Source: an uncultured Modestobacter sp. (lineage in GTDB: Bacteria > Actinomycetota > Actinomycetes > Mycobacteriales > Geodermatophilaceae). From it: 64,000 bases of DNA. A model generated the notes under the pieces. The model was not told the DNA's origin and made no database searches. It was given only the letters and a program-made list of their open reading frames with translations. Where the stretch lies: the NCBI RefSeq assembly GCF_947486615.1, contig NZ_CANKUD010000010.1, positions 1-64,000 of the forward strand, read 5' to 3'. A program made the position numbers and the translations under genes. Below are positions 20,291-28,573 of the stretch, piece after piece; the stretch's first letter is position 1, and the number at the start of each line of letters is the position of its first letter.

Positions 20291-20887
20291 TCAGGCGGGA
20301 GGTGCCTGGTCCGCCGGTGCGTCGTTGGCGGCCTGCTTCTCCTGCTTGGCACTGCGCCGCGCCGCGTCCGTCGCCGCCTGGTTCCGGTGCGGGGCGATCA
20401 CCATGACCATGTTCCGGCCGTCCTGCTTCGGGTTGGACTCGACCACCCCGAGGTCGGCGACGTCGCCGGCCAGCCGCTGCAGCAGCTTGTAGCCCATCTC
20501 GGGGCGGGACTGCTCGCGACCGCGGAACATCACGGTGATCTTGACCTTGTCGCCGCCCTTGAGGAAGCGCTCGACGTGGCCCTTCTTGGTCTCGTAGTCG
20601 TGCGGGTCGATCTTGAGGCGCAGCCGCATCTCCTTGATGACGGTGAGCGCCTGGTTGCGCCGGGCCTCGCGGGCCTTCTGCGCGGCCTCGTACTTGAACT
20701 TGCCGTAGTCCATGAGCTTGACGACGGGCGGGCGCGCCATGGGGGCGACCTCGACCAGGTCGAGCTCGCTGTCCTGGGCCAGGCGCAGCGCCTCGCCGAT
20801 CGACACGACGCCGACCTGCTCGCCCTCGGGCCCCACGAGGCGGACCTCGGGGACACGGATGCGGTCGTTGATGCGGGGCTCGGTGAT
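20291..20887 (-). CDS. infC: translation initiation factor IF-3, ATC start
   Basis: Binds the 30S subunit and discriminates against wrong initiation. The 198-residue product starts [17 protein letters not shown], the family N-terminus, then has the linker and [19 protein letters not shown]-domain, with an Ala/Gln-rich tail. The first codon is ATC (20885-20887), preceded by AGGAGAGG six bases upstream; no ATG, GTG or TTG fits. IF-3 genes of many bacteria use AUU/AUC/AUA and are autoregulated through it, so the same is likely here. A start at GTG 20836 would lose 17 conserved residues. Confidence 0.95.
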   Translation of the reverse strand: MTEPRINDRIRVPEVRLVGPEGEQVGVVSIGEALRLAQDSELDLVEVAPMARPPVVKLMDYGKFKYEAAQKAREARRNQALTVIKEMRLRLKIDPHDYETKKGHVERFLKGGDKVKITVMFRGREQSRPEMGYKLLQRLAGDVADLGVVESNPKQDGRNMVMVIAPHRNQAATDAARRSAKQEKQAANDAPADQAPPA

Positions 20888-21236
20888 GGCCTCTCCTCTG
20901 CTGCTGCGGGGAGGAGCTCGTAGCCCACCCGGGCCACCGACGGGAAAGGCCCCGTGAGCAGCTGCTCACGGGGCCCACTCGCCGGACGCTGCACGTCACC
21001 CGGGGCAGGGTGCTGCGCAGCGGCGGTGGCCGGACGTGCCGGTCACCGCGAACCGGGGACCTGGGCGCCTGTGACGGCGCCAGGTGGGAGCGGGCTCCTC
21101 TTTGGTAGACGGCCAGACCCTGGTGGGCCCGACCATCGTGGTTCACGCGCCTCGATGTAGCGGGGGGAGGCGCGCTCACTGTACAGCGCCCGGGTGGCCG
21201 CCGTCATTCCCGGGGTACGGCGCCGGCCCAGGTGCC
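20888..21236 (-). promoter_or_regulatory. long structured leader of infC-rpmI-rplT
   Basis: About 350 bases without a gene upstream of infC. It contains a perfect 28-base palindrome at 20948-20975, described separately, and a bulged stem at 21059-21085 (ACCTGGGCGCC against GGCGCCAGGT). Both are transcribed toward infC. A possible minus-strand promoter lies near 21155-21185 (TACAGT, then TACATC), but it is weak. The layout suggests a transcription-attenuated ribosomal protein leader. Confidence 0.5.
20948..20975 (-). terminator. perfect palindrome with T-run in the infC leader (attenuator candidate)
   Basis: Each arm has 14 bases (GGCCCCGTGAGCAG and CTGCTCACGGGGCC) with no spacer, so the hairpin closes on its own central bases. 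On the minus strand it is followed directly by TTTCCC. It ends about 60 bases before the infC ATC, inside the leader rather than after a gene, so it is better read as an attenuator than an end-of-operon terminator. Confidence 0.6.
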
Positions 21237-21743
21237 TCAGTCCGGGTAGAGCAGGTCGGGCTCGGGGACGGCGTGCCGGGCCTGGTGGTCGGCCAGCAGG
21301 GCGCGCAGCCCACGGACGGCGACCAGCGCCCGGGCGCCGTCAGCGGCCTGGACGGCGGAGACGGCCAGCTCGTCGCCGTTGGTCAGCAGCAGGGACGCCC
21401 ACGGCGAGTGCTGGTCGAACCGCACCGCCCGCACCGCCGACCAGGGGAGCTCGTGGTTCATCAGGACGTTGCGCACCCGGACCCCGTCGGCGTCGGCGTC
21501 GACCCGGGACCGCCCCAGCAGGAGCACCCCGGCCCCCATGGCCAGGCCGAGGCCGATCATCGCCACCTGGTCGGCGGTGTGGAAGGACACGACGCCGGTG
21601 GTCGACTCCTTGAGCAGGACGGCCACCACGGTCATCGCGAGCACGAGGCCACCGGCCATCAGCGCGGTGATCAGCCGCAGCCGGCGCGGGACGGCGGAGA
21701 CCGGGGCGGGCGCGGGGTCGGCAGGCACGACACCATCCTGCAC
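21237..21743 (-). CDS. membrane protein with bacterial PH-like domain
   Basis: 168-residue protein with two membrane helices (about 24-44 and 58-77) followed by a small PH-like domain, as in the actinobacterial CFP6-type family. The PH part includes RVRNVLMNHELPWSAVRAV and a conserved SPWASLLLTNGDEL stretch. Function of the family is unknown. GTG 21743 is used; GTG 21728 is an alternative. Only 23 bases separate it from the divergent kinase, so both probably have very short leaders. Confidence 0.75.
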   Translation of the reverse strand: MQDGVVPADPAPAPVSAVPRRLRLITALMAGGLVLAMTVVAVLLKESTTGVVSFHTADQVAMIGLGLAMGAGVLLLGRSRVDADADGVRVRNVLMNHELPWSAVRAVRFDQHSPWASLLLTNGDELAVSAVQAADGARALVAVRGLRALLADHQARHAVPEPDLLYPD

Positions 21744-21766
21744 GCCCGCGCTGGCAGAGTGCAGGC

Positions 21767-22369
21767 GTGCAGGTCACAGCGGCGGACGCCGACACGTTCG
21801 GGGCGCTCGCGGCGTCCGTGCTCGCCGCGCCACCCCGGCTGGGGACCACCCGGCTGGTCTGCGTCGACGGCCCCGCCGGGTCGGGCAAGACCACGTTCGG
21901 CGGCCGGCTGGCCGCTGCGCTGGCGGCGCCGCTGGTGCACATGGACGACGTCTACGCGGGCTGGACGATGACCGGGGCGACCGACCGGCTGGCCGAGGGA
22001 GTGCTGCTCCCGCTGTCGGCCGGCCGCCCCGGCGCCTACCGCCGCTACGACTGGGCTCGCGCGGCGTTCGTTCCCGAGCCGACGGCGGTCCCGGTCGCGG
22101 ACGCCCTGGTGGTGGAGGGCTGCGGCAGCGCCCCGCGGGTCTGGGACCGGTTCACCACGCTGCGGGTCTGGGTGGAGGCACCGGCCGCCCTGCGACTGCG
22201 CCGCGGGCTGCAGCGGGACGGCGCGGAGCTGCGCGCGGAGTGGCTGCGCTGGCAGGAGGAGGAGGCTGCCGTCTTCGCTGCCGAGGACACCCGGGCGCGG
22301 GCCGACCTCCGGGTCGACGGCGCGGCGCCGGTCCCCGACGCCGAGGACGGGTTCACCCGGCTGGACTGA
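21767..22369 (+). CDS. P-loop nucleoside/uridine kinase-like ATPase
   Basis: Cytoplasmic 200-residue P-loop protein. Walker A GPAGSGKTT is near 35-43, a substrate-type HMDDVYAGW follows near 58-66, and a lid-like arginine-rich stretch (LRLRRGLQRDG) lies near 145. The layout resembles uridine kinase/phosphoribulokinase-like enzymes common in actinobacteria, but the phosphate acceptor is unknown. It starts at GTG 21767, divergent from the PH-domain gene. Confidence 0.7.
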   Translation: MQVTAADADTFGALAASVLAAPPRLGTTRLVCVDGPAGSGKTTFGGRLAAALAAPLVHMDDVYAGWTMTGATDRLAEGVLLPLSAGRPGAYRRYDWARAAFVPEPTAVPVADALVVEGCGSAPRVWDRFTTLRVWVEAPAALRLRRGLQRDGAELRAEWLRWQEEEAAVFAAEDTRARADLRVDGAAPVPDAEDGFTRLD

Positions 22370-22539
22370 TCGGACCCGCGGGACACGGCACCGAGGCCGC
22401 CATCCCGGGACCCGCACCCGCGGGCGCCGACCCTAGGCACGGACGCGAGGCACGGACCCGGGGTCCGGACCCGACGCGCAGACCCGAGGTGTCGGCCCGC
22501 CGTCACACGGTTGGAACACCGAGGACGCACCATGGACCG

Positions 22540-23772
22540 GTGACCGACCGCTCGCTCGACCTCCCGGTGGACAGCTCGGTCGACCCCGCCCCGGCGGCTG
22601 CCCCGGAGCCACCGGCCGCCGGGTCACCAGCAACCGAGACACCAGCGACCGAGGCGCCAGCAACCGAGGCGCCGGCCACCGAGCTGCTGCCGCTGGCCGG
22701 GTACACCGTCGCGGTCACCGCCGCCCGGCGCAGCGAGGAGCTGGGCGCACTGCTGGACCGGCGCGGTGCCCGGGTGGTGCACGCCCCGGCCATCCGGATC
22801 GTGCCGCTGTCCGACGACGCGGACCTGGTGTCGGCCACCCGCGAGGTGCTGGCCGAGCCGGTGGACCTGGTGGTCGCCACCACCGGCGTCGGCTTCCGCG
22901 GCTGGATCGAGGCGGCCGAGGCCTGGGACCTGCCGCTGCGCGAGCACCTGCAGGGCGCCCGGGTGCTGGCCCGGGGTCCCAAGGCCCGCGGCGCCATCCG
23001 CGGGGCGGGCCTGGTGGACGCCTGGTCCCCGGAGTCGGAGAGCTCCGCGGAGGTGCTGGAGCACCTGCTGTCCGGCGCCGAGGGCCCGATCGAGGGACGG
23101 CGGGTCGCCGTCCAGCTGCACGGTGACCCACTGCCCGACCTGGTCGCCGGCCTGCGCCGGGCCGGGGCGGACGTGCTGACCGTGCCGGTCTACCGCTGGG
23201 TGCTGCCCGAGGACACCGCGCCGCTGCGCCGGCTGGTGACGGTGATCGCCGCCCGCGGGGTGGACGCGGTCACCTTCACCAGCGCGCCGGCCGCGGCGAG
23301 CCTGCTGCAGGTGGCCGGCGAGGAGGGCGTGCGCGCGGGGGTGCTGGCCGCCTTCGCCGACGCCGTGCTGCCGGTCGCCGTCGGCCCGGTGACCGCAGGC
23401 CCGCTGGAGGCGGTGGGCATCCGCACCGTCCAGCCGGAGCGGGCCCGGCTCGGCGCCCTGGCCCGCGAGGTCGTCTCCGCACTGCCCGCCCGGCACCCGG
23501 TGCTGCAGCTGGGGCCGCACACCCTGCAGGTGCGCGGGCACGCCGCCGTCCTGGACGGCCGGCTGGTCGAGCTGCCGCCGGGCCCGATGGCGGTGCTCCG
23601 GGCGCTGGCCCGCCGGCCCGGGGTGGTCGTCTCCCGGCCGGACCTGCTCACCGAGCTCTCCGGCGGCAGCGACGCCCACGCGGTGGAGATGGCGGTGACC
23701 CGGCTGCGCGCCGCACTGGGTGCGCCGGTCGTGGAGACCGTGGTCAAGCGCGGCTACCGCCTGGCCGTCTGA
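22540..23772 (+). CDS. uroporphyrinogen-III synthase-like protein with winged-helix C-terminus
   Basis: 410 residues in three parts. A low-complexity head (1-46) has four PATE-type tetrapeptides. A HemD-like fold covers about 50-310. An OmpR/PhoB-type winged helix covers about 320-410 (GPMAVLRALARRPGVVVSRPDLL, then ETVVKRGYRLAV). Proteins of this plan sit beside nitrate/nitrite genes in other actinobacteria and are regarded as regulators, possibly sensing tetrapyrrole or siroheme supply. Here it precedes narK. The GTG at 22540 is chosen because the nearby ATG 22532 is stopped at once. Regulatory role is inference. Confidence 0.85.
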   Translation: MTDRSLDLPVDSSVDPAPAAAPEPPAAGSPATETPATEAPATEAPATELLPLAGYTVAVTAARRSEELGALLDRRGARVVHAPAIRIVPLSDDADLVSATREVLAEPVDLVVATTGVGFRGWIEAAEAWDLPLREHLQGARVLARGPKARGAIRGAGLVDAWSPESESSAEVLEHLLSGAEGPIEGRRVAVQLHGDPLPDLVAGLRRAGADVLTVPVYRWVLPEDTAPLRRLVTVIAARGVDAVTFTSAPAAASLLQVAGEEGVRAGVLAAFADAVLPVAVGPVTAGPLEAVGIRTVQPERARLGALAREVVSALPARHPVLQLGPHTLQVRGHAAVLDGRLVELPPGPMAVLRALARRPGVVVSRPDLLTELSGGSDAHAVEMAVTRLRAALGAPVVETVVKRGYRLAV

Positions 23773-23987
23773 GGCCGCCGCCCCCGCCGACTCGGGACCA
23801 GTGCCGTCGCGCGAGCCGGACGCACGACGGCACCGAGGGGAGCGTGCGGCACATGTTCCGCACCGGTCATCCGGCCGCGCCCGGACGGAAACGGCCGCTA
23901 CCTAGCGTCGTCCTCGGCCGCACCGGTCGGCGGGCCACCCGCCACCCGGTTCGGCGACCACCGGCGCTGCAACCAGGGGATGACGCG

Positions 23988-25427
23988 ATGACCGACACCC
24001 AGCTCGACCGTGACGGCGTCGCCGTCACGCCAGCACCTCCGGCCGGGAGCGGCCCGGTGGCCCGGGTCGGCGGCCGTTGGATCGACCACTACGACCCGGA
24101 GGACCCGGCGTTCTGGGCCTCCCCGCAGGGCAGGCCGGTCGCCCGGCGGAACCTGGTCTGGTCGGTGTTCGCGGAGAACATCGGCTTCAGCGTCTGGCAG
24201 CTGTTCAGCGTCTCCACCGCGGTGCTGGCCTCGATCGGGTACGGCTTCAGCAGCAACCAGCTGTTCTGGCTGGTCGCCACGGCCGGCCTGGTCGGGGCGA
24301 TCATGCGGGTGCCCTACACGTTCATGCCAGCGCTGTTCGGCGGGCGCAACTGGACGGTGGTCAGCGCTGCCCTGCTGCTGGTGCCGGTCGCCCTGCTGGT
24401 GGTCGCCGCCACCACCGGCCAGCCCTACTGGTTCTGGGTGCTCACCGCCATCACCTGCGGGTTCGGCGGCGGCAACTTCGCCTCCTCGATGGCCAACATC
24501 TCCTTCTTCTACCCGGACAAGGAGAAGGGCTTCGCCCTCGGGCTGAACGCCGCCGGCGGCAACATCGGGGTGGCGATCATCCAGCTGGTCGGCCCGCTCG
24601 CCGCCGGCGCAGGAGCGCTCGCCCTCGTCGGCGGGGTCACCGGCACCACCGAGGACGGCGCCGAGCGGTACGTGCAGAACGTGGCGCTGATCTGGGTGCC
24701 GTTCATCCTGCTGGCGATGGCCGGTGCCTGGTTCGGCATGCACAACCTGTCCGGCGCCCGGGCCAACGTGGGCGCGCAGGCGACGATCGCCCGGCGCAAG
24801 CAGACCTGGATCATGTCCTTCCTGTACATCGGCGCCTTCGGCTCGTTCATCGGCTTCTCCGGCGCCTTCCCGCTGGTGCTGGCCAACGAGTTCGCGGCGA
24901 ACACGTACCAGTACGCCTTCCTCGGGCCGCTGGTCGGCTCGCTGACCCGGCCGCTGGGCGGGTTGCTCGCCGACCGGGTGGGCGGCGCGCGAGTGACCGT
25001 GGTGACCTTCATCGGCCAGGCCCTGGCCATCGGCGTCTCCATCGCGTTCGTGAACGCCGGGAGCTTCGCCGGTTTCCTGCTCAGCTTCCTGGTGCTGTTC
25101 GGGATCGTGGGCATGACCAACGGCTCGACCTACCGGATGATCCCGATCATCTACCGTGCCGAGGCAGCCGCCGGTGCCCGCGACGAGACCCCGGCGCAGA
25201 CGATGTACCGGGCCCGGCGGGACACCGCGGCCGCGGTGGGCCTCATCTCCGCCGTCGGCGCCCTCGGCGCGGTGTTCATCCCGCGGATCATCTCGGAGTC
25301 CTACAGCGCGACCGGTGGGGTCGGAACGGCGCTGGGTGCCTTCTGCGCCTTCTACGTCGCCTGCGTGGCCGTCACCTGGTTCGTCTACCTGCGCCGCGGC
25401 ACGCTGATGCAGCAGGCCGGGGTCTGA
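23988..25427 (+). CDS. narK: nitrate/nitrite porter of the major facilitator superfamily
   Basis: Imports nitrate and/or exports nitrite. The 479-residue protein has about 12 membrane segments and a longer hydrophilic head (1-55). The nitrate signature GGGNFASSMANISFFYP is near 163-179, the second signature is in GFSGAFPLVLANEF, and an anion-binding arginine candidate lies in FGGRNWT. Start is ATG 23988 with CAGGGGA upstream. The gene follows the HemD-like regulator and ends in a strong hairpin, so it may be transcribed alone. NirBD and nitrate reductase follow 5-8 kb later on the other strand. Confidence 0.94.
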   Translation: MTDTQLDRDGVAVTPAPPAGSGPVARVGGRWIDHYDPEDPAFWASPQGRPVARRNLVWSVFAENIGFSVWQLFSVSTAVLASIGYGFSSNQLFWLVATAGLVGAIMRVPYTFMPALFGGRNWTVVSAALLLVPVALLVVAATTGQPYWFWVLTAITCGFGGGNFASSMANISFFYPDKEKGFALGLNAAGGNIGVAIIQLVGPLAAGAGALALVGGVTGTTEDGAERYVQNVALIWVPFILLAMAGAWFGMHNLSGARANVGAQATIARRKQTWIMSFLYIGAFGSFIGFSGAFPLVLANEFAANTYQYAFLGPLVGSLTRPLGGLLADRVGGARVTVVTFIGQALAIGVSIAFVNAGSFAGFLLSFLVLFGIVGMTNGSTYRMIPIIYRAEAAAGARDETPAQTMYRARRDTAAAVGLISAVGALGAVFIPRIISESYSATGGVGTALGAFCAFYVACVAVTWFVYLRRGTLMQQAGV

Positions 25428-25440
25428 ACCCACCGCGAAG

Positions 25441-25473
25441 GACGCCGGGACGACGCCACGTCGTCCCGGCGTC
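25441..25473 (+). terminator. strong terminator after narK
   Basis: GACGCCGGGACGAC (25441-25454) pairs perfectly over 14 bases with GTCGTCCCGGCGTC (25460-25473) around a five-base loop. It starts 14 bases past the narK stop. No T-tract, as is usual in high-GC actinobacteria. Confidence 0.75.
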
Positions 25474-25548
25474 CCCGTCCTGCCCCGCTGTGGTGAGGGG
25501 CCTGGGTCGCCAGGTGCGTCACCGGCCGCGCCGGGCCATGATCACCGC

Positions 25549-26346
25549 GTGAGGGACTCCGTGGGCAACGAGCGCGCACCCGGCCGGGACCTGGTCGAGA
25601 CCGGCGAGCTGGTCGCCGGGTCGATGAGCCGCGCCGTCGCCGGGCTGCTCTTCGCCCCCGAGGACAGCCCGCTGCGGCTGGACGAGCGGATCGCCTCCTG
25701 CCTGCGCGATGCCGCCACCTCCGCCGCCGAGCTGCCGCTGACCTGGGAGCGCGCCCGGGCCGGCGCCGTCCTGGCGTTCGTCGCCGAGCTGTCGGTCACC
25801 CGCTCCGCCCAGGACCGCGCGGTCCGCAGCGACGGCTTCTTCAGCGTGAGCACCGCCTCCCGGTCCGCGGCCGAGCGGCTGGTCGAGGACGTCGTCCAGG
25901 CCGCCCGGCAGACCACCGAGGAGCGCCGGGTGCGGCACCTGGGCTACCTGGTGGCCGAGGTCGTCGTCTCCCCCGACGTCGACGTCGCCCTCGCGTCCCG
26001 AGCCCTGCAGCTGGCCGAGTCGTGCAGCTGGCGGCAGCTGGTGTTCCTGGCCGCCGTCGGCCGGCGGGACCGGACCCCGCTGCCGGTGGGCGCGGTGGAG
26101 GACGAGCCGCGCAGCTGGCGCGCCTGGGGTGCCCGCGAGGACCTCACCGACCTGCAGCAGGCCGGTCTGCTCGACCCGCCGCCGGTTCCCGCCCGGCCCG
26201 GCGCGGTGCGGCCGAAGCTGCGCCCGGCCGACCTGCGGCTGACCCGCCGCGGCGTGCTGGTGCACCGGTTGCTGGCGCTGGACTTCGTCCGCGAGGACGA
26301 CGTCACCGCCGCGCTCGCCGACCTGGATCTCCCACCCGCCGCCTGA
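25549..26346 (+). CDS. conserved-looking protein of unknown function
   Basis: I do not recognise this 265-residue protein. It has no signal peptide or membrane segment. The first 160 residues look helical, with a run such as CLRDAATSAAELPLTWERARAG. A conserved-looking core SCSWRQLVFLAAVGRRD follows, and a C-terminal region (about 195-260, with LRLTRRGVLVHRLL) resembles a winged-helix segment. Start is GTG 25549. It sits alone between the narK hairpin and its own hairpin at 26348. No functional guess is justified. Confidence 0.6.
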   Translation: MRDSVGNERAPGRDLVETGELVAGSMSRAVAGLLFAPEDSPLRLDERIASCLRDAATSAAELPLTWERARAGAVLAFVAELSVTRSAQDRAVRSDGFFSVSTASRSAAERLVEDVVQAARQTTEERRVRHLGYLVAEVVVSPDVDVALASRALQLAESCSWRQLVFLAAVGRRDRTPLPVGAVEDEPRSWRAWGAREDLTDLQQAGLLDPPPVPARPGAVRPKLRPADLRLTRRGVLVHRLLALDFVREDDVTAALADLDLPPAA

Positions 26347-26347
26347 A

Positions 26348-26370
26348 GGCCCCTCCCGCAGTGAGGGGCC
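26348..26370 (+). terminator. hairpin after the 25549 gene
   Basis: GGCCCCTC (26348-26355) and GAGGGGCC (26363-26370) form a perfect 8-bp stem with a 7-base loop, two bases after the stop codon. It separates this gene from the sigma factor operon. Confidence 0.65.
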
Positions 26371-26461
26371 GGATCGTGATCGGTTCGTGACCGCCGCTGT
26401 GGGTCCGCCGGCCGTCCCACCGCGTGTATGAGGTGACGGACGGCGAGAGGGGACCCAGGGC

Positions 26462-26959
26462 GTGGACGGGACGGGCTTCGAGGACTTCGTGTCCCGGGAA
26501 CAGCCTGCCCTGCTGCGGCTGGCCGTCCTGCTCGCCGGTGACCGCGGACATGCGGAGGACCTGGTGCAGACCGCCCTGCTGAAGAGCTACCGGCACTGGG
26601 GCCGGATCACCCGCTCCGGCGAGCCGACGGCCTACGTCCGCCGGGTGCTGGTGACCACGCACACCAGCTGGCGGCGCCGGCTGTCGACCACCGAGCAGGT
26701 CGTGGAGACCCTGCCCGACCGGGCCGCGCCGTCGGCCCTGGAGGACGACGAGGAGCTGCGGACCGCGCTGCGCGCCCTGCCCCCGCGCATGCGCACCGCC
26801 GTCGTGCTGCGCTACTACGCCGACCTCTCCGAGCAGCAGACCGCCGACGCGATGGGCTGCTCCGCCAGCACCGTGAACACCCAGACCGCCCGCGGGCTCC
26901 AGCGGCTGCGCGCCGCGCTCACCCCGGCGGAGCTGGCCGGCGTCGAGGAGGGGGCGTGA
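26462..26959 (+). CDS. SigE-family ECF RNA polymerase sigma factor
   Basis: 165-residue group 4 sigma factor. Region 2 spans about 10-75 (ALLRLAVLLAGDRGHAEDLVQTALLKSYRHW) and region 4 about 105-155 (LPPRMRTAVVLRYYADLSEQQTADAMGCSASTVNTQ). The pattern matches the actinobacterial SigE-fam group. Start is GTG 26462 behind GAGAGGGGA. Its TGA overlaps the next gene's ATG (TGATG), and the following membrane protein is a likely partner. No ECF-type promoter motif could be recognised upstream. Confidence 0.88.
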   Translation: MDGTGFEDFVSREQPALLRLAVLLAGDRGHAEDLVQTALLKSYRHWGRITRSGEPTAYVRRVLVTTHTSWRRRLSTTEQVVETLPDRAAPSALEDDEELRTALRALPPRMRTAVVLRYYADLSEQQTADAMGCSASTVNTQTARGLQRLRAALTPAELAGVEEGA

Positions 26960-28428
26960 TGGACGACGCGGACCTGCAGGCCCGGCTGACCCGGCTGGCC
27001 GAGCACACCGCTCCCCCGCCGCGGGACGGGCTGGCCGACGTGGTCGTGGCCCGGCACCGCAGCCGGCGCCGGCAGACCCTCGGGACGGTGGCCGTGACGG
27101 CGGCGGTGGCCGGGCTCGTCGTCCTGACGACCACGACGCTGGACGGCCCGTCGGTCACGCCGGCCACCGCGGTCGGCGCGGACGCGGCCGGCCCGGAGTC
27201 GGCGGTCGCGGCGGCCGACGTGCTCGCCGGCCCGCCCCGCGGGTCGCTGGCCGGGGACACGGCGTTCGTCGAGGCCGTGCGGCAGCTGCCCTGGACCGAG
27301 GCCGACGACCCGAACCGGCCCACGGCGATGACCGAGCCGTCCCTGGACAGCCGGCGGGTGGTCTTCGTCGGCGACGTGGCCGGTGGCCGCTGGGCGCTGC
27401 TGGTCGCCGAGGACACGATGGGCTCCGAGCCGGCCGACCCCGCCTCCGGTCTGGCCGCCGCCTGGTTCACCGGCCCGGCCGGTGCCGCACCCGACCAGCT
27501 GCAGCCGGCCAGCCTGATCGGCGGGGTGGACCTCAGCACCCCGGTGACGCTGTCGGACGCGGCGACCGGCGCGCTGGTGGTCCTCGCCGCACCGGGTGAC
27601 CAGATCGAGGTGTCGGAGCGGCCGGAGGTGGCCGCCGACGGCACGGTGAGCCGCTCGTTCGCACCGGTCGACGCACCGGCCGGGGTGGCGGTGCTGGCGC
27701 TCGGGCCGGCCGCGGGCACCTATGACGAGGCGCTGCGCTACCGGGTGTCCCGGGACGGCGTGGAGCTGGTCACCGCCATGCCCACCGGGTTCCGCTCGGA
27801 TTCGACCTGGCCCACCCCCGACGTGCCCGTCGAGTGGCTGCGCGGCGAGCCGGGCTCCGCGGGCGCCCGGTCGGTGCTGTCCGGCGCGGTCGACCACGTC
27901 CTGCAGATCACCGGGCTGCCGGCCGAGGAGATCGACGTCGCCGTGGTCTGGGCCGGTGACGTCCCCGCGGTGACCGGCCCGCCCGGCCGGCTGCAGCTGC
28001 TGGCCGCCACCCTGCCGTCGGGGGCGGTCTACCTGGAGGCGCTGCTCAGCCAGGAGATGGGCGAACAGCGGACGACCGGGAGCACCTGGTGCGGCACCGA
28101 CCTCCGCCCGGCCGGCACGCCGCTGACCGAGCAGCTGTTCCTCCTCGACTGCCCGGGCTCTTCCGGCGGTGGGTCCGAGCTGGGAGACCACGTGGCGCTG
28201 ATCGGCCCGACCGCTGCCGCCAGCGCGTGGCTGCTGGACGGGTCCGGCGAGCGTGCCGTCGAGGTCCCGCTGACCGACGGTGCCGCGGTGGTACCGGCAC
28301 CGGCGGACCCGGCGACCGACGTGGCCGCAGCGGAGTTCCTGGCAGCGGACGGCACGTCGCTGGGACGCACCGAGCCGGTGGGGTACGACGGCCTGGAGTC
28401 GATCAGCGCCACGGCCGGCTGGGACTGA
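26959..28428 (+). CDS. single-pass membrane protein, putative partner of the SigE-family sigma factor
   Basis: 489 residues. A short cytoplasmic head (about 1-40, arginine-rich at HRSRRR) is followed by one membrane helix (about 42-60) and a large Ala/Gly/Asp-rich extracytoplasmic part with two cysteines near the end. This anti-sigma-like topology and the coupled TGATG start suggest control of the sigma factor. No zinc HxxxCxxC anti-sigma motif is seen, so the assignment rests on position and topology. GTG 26956 is an equally possible start. Confidence 0.7.
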   Translation: MDDADLQARLTRLAEHTAPPPRDGLADVVVARHRSRRRQTLGTVAVTAAVAGLVVLTTTTLDGPSVTPATAVGADAAGPESAVAAADVLAGPPRGSLAGDTAFVEAVRQLPWTEADDPNRPTAMTEPSLDSRRVVFVGDVAGGRWALLVAEDTMGSEPADPASGLAAAWFTGPAGAAPDQLQPASLIGGVDLSTPVTLSDAATGALVVLAAPGDQIEVSERPEVAADGTVSRSFAPVDAPAGVAVLALGPAAGTYDEALRYRVSRDGVELVTAMPTGFRSDSTWPTPDVPVEWLRGEPGSAGARSVLSGAVDHVLQITGLPAEEIDVAVVWAGDVPAVTGPPGRLQLLAATLPSGAVYLEALLSQEMGEQRTTGSTWCGTDLRPAGTPLTEQLFLLDCPGSSGGGSELGDHVALIGPTAAASAWLLDGSGERAVEVPLTDGAAVVPAPADPATDVAAAEFLAADGTSLGRTEPVGYDGLESISATAGWD

Positions 28429-28429
28429 C

Positions 28430-28573
28430 GTGACGAGCCCCGAGCCCGCCTCGGTCATCGCCGCGCGGCAACTGGCCGAGGAGGCCCGGGCCCGCGGGGC
28501 GGCGCCCCGCCGCCGTCGTCCACCCCCGCTGCGCCCGCTCGACCGGCTCCCCGCGGCGGTCAGCGCGCCGTGA
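28430..28573 (+). CDS. 47-residue arginine-rich small protein in the sigma factor operon
   Basis: Opens at GTG 28430, one base after the preceding stop, and its TGA overlaps the next GTG as GTGA. The translation has an acidic-helical first half (SVIAARQLAEEARARG) and a basic, proline-rich tail (RRRRPPPLRP). No membrane segment. The tight fit between coupled genes is the main evidence that it is real. No homology or function is recognised. Confidence 0.55.
   Translation: MTSPEPASVIAARQLAEEARARGAAPRRRRPPPLRPLDRLPAAVSAP

Noticed and set aside
23773-23987. GlnR box before narK
   Set aside because: A GGAAAC occurs, but there is no GTNAC-N6-GAAAC arrangement; the nitrogen-control site could not be supported.
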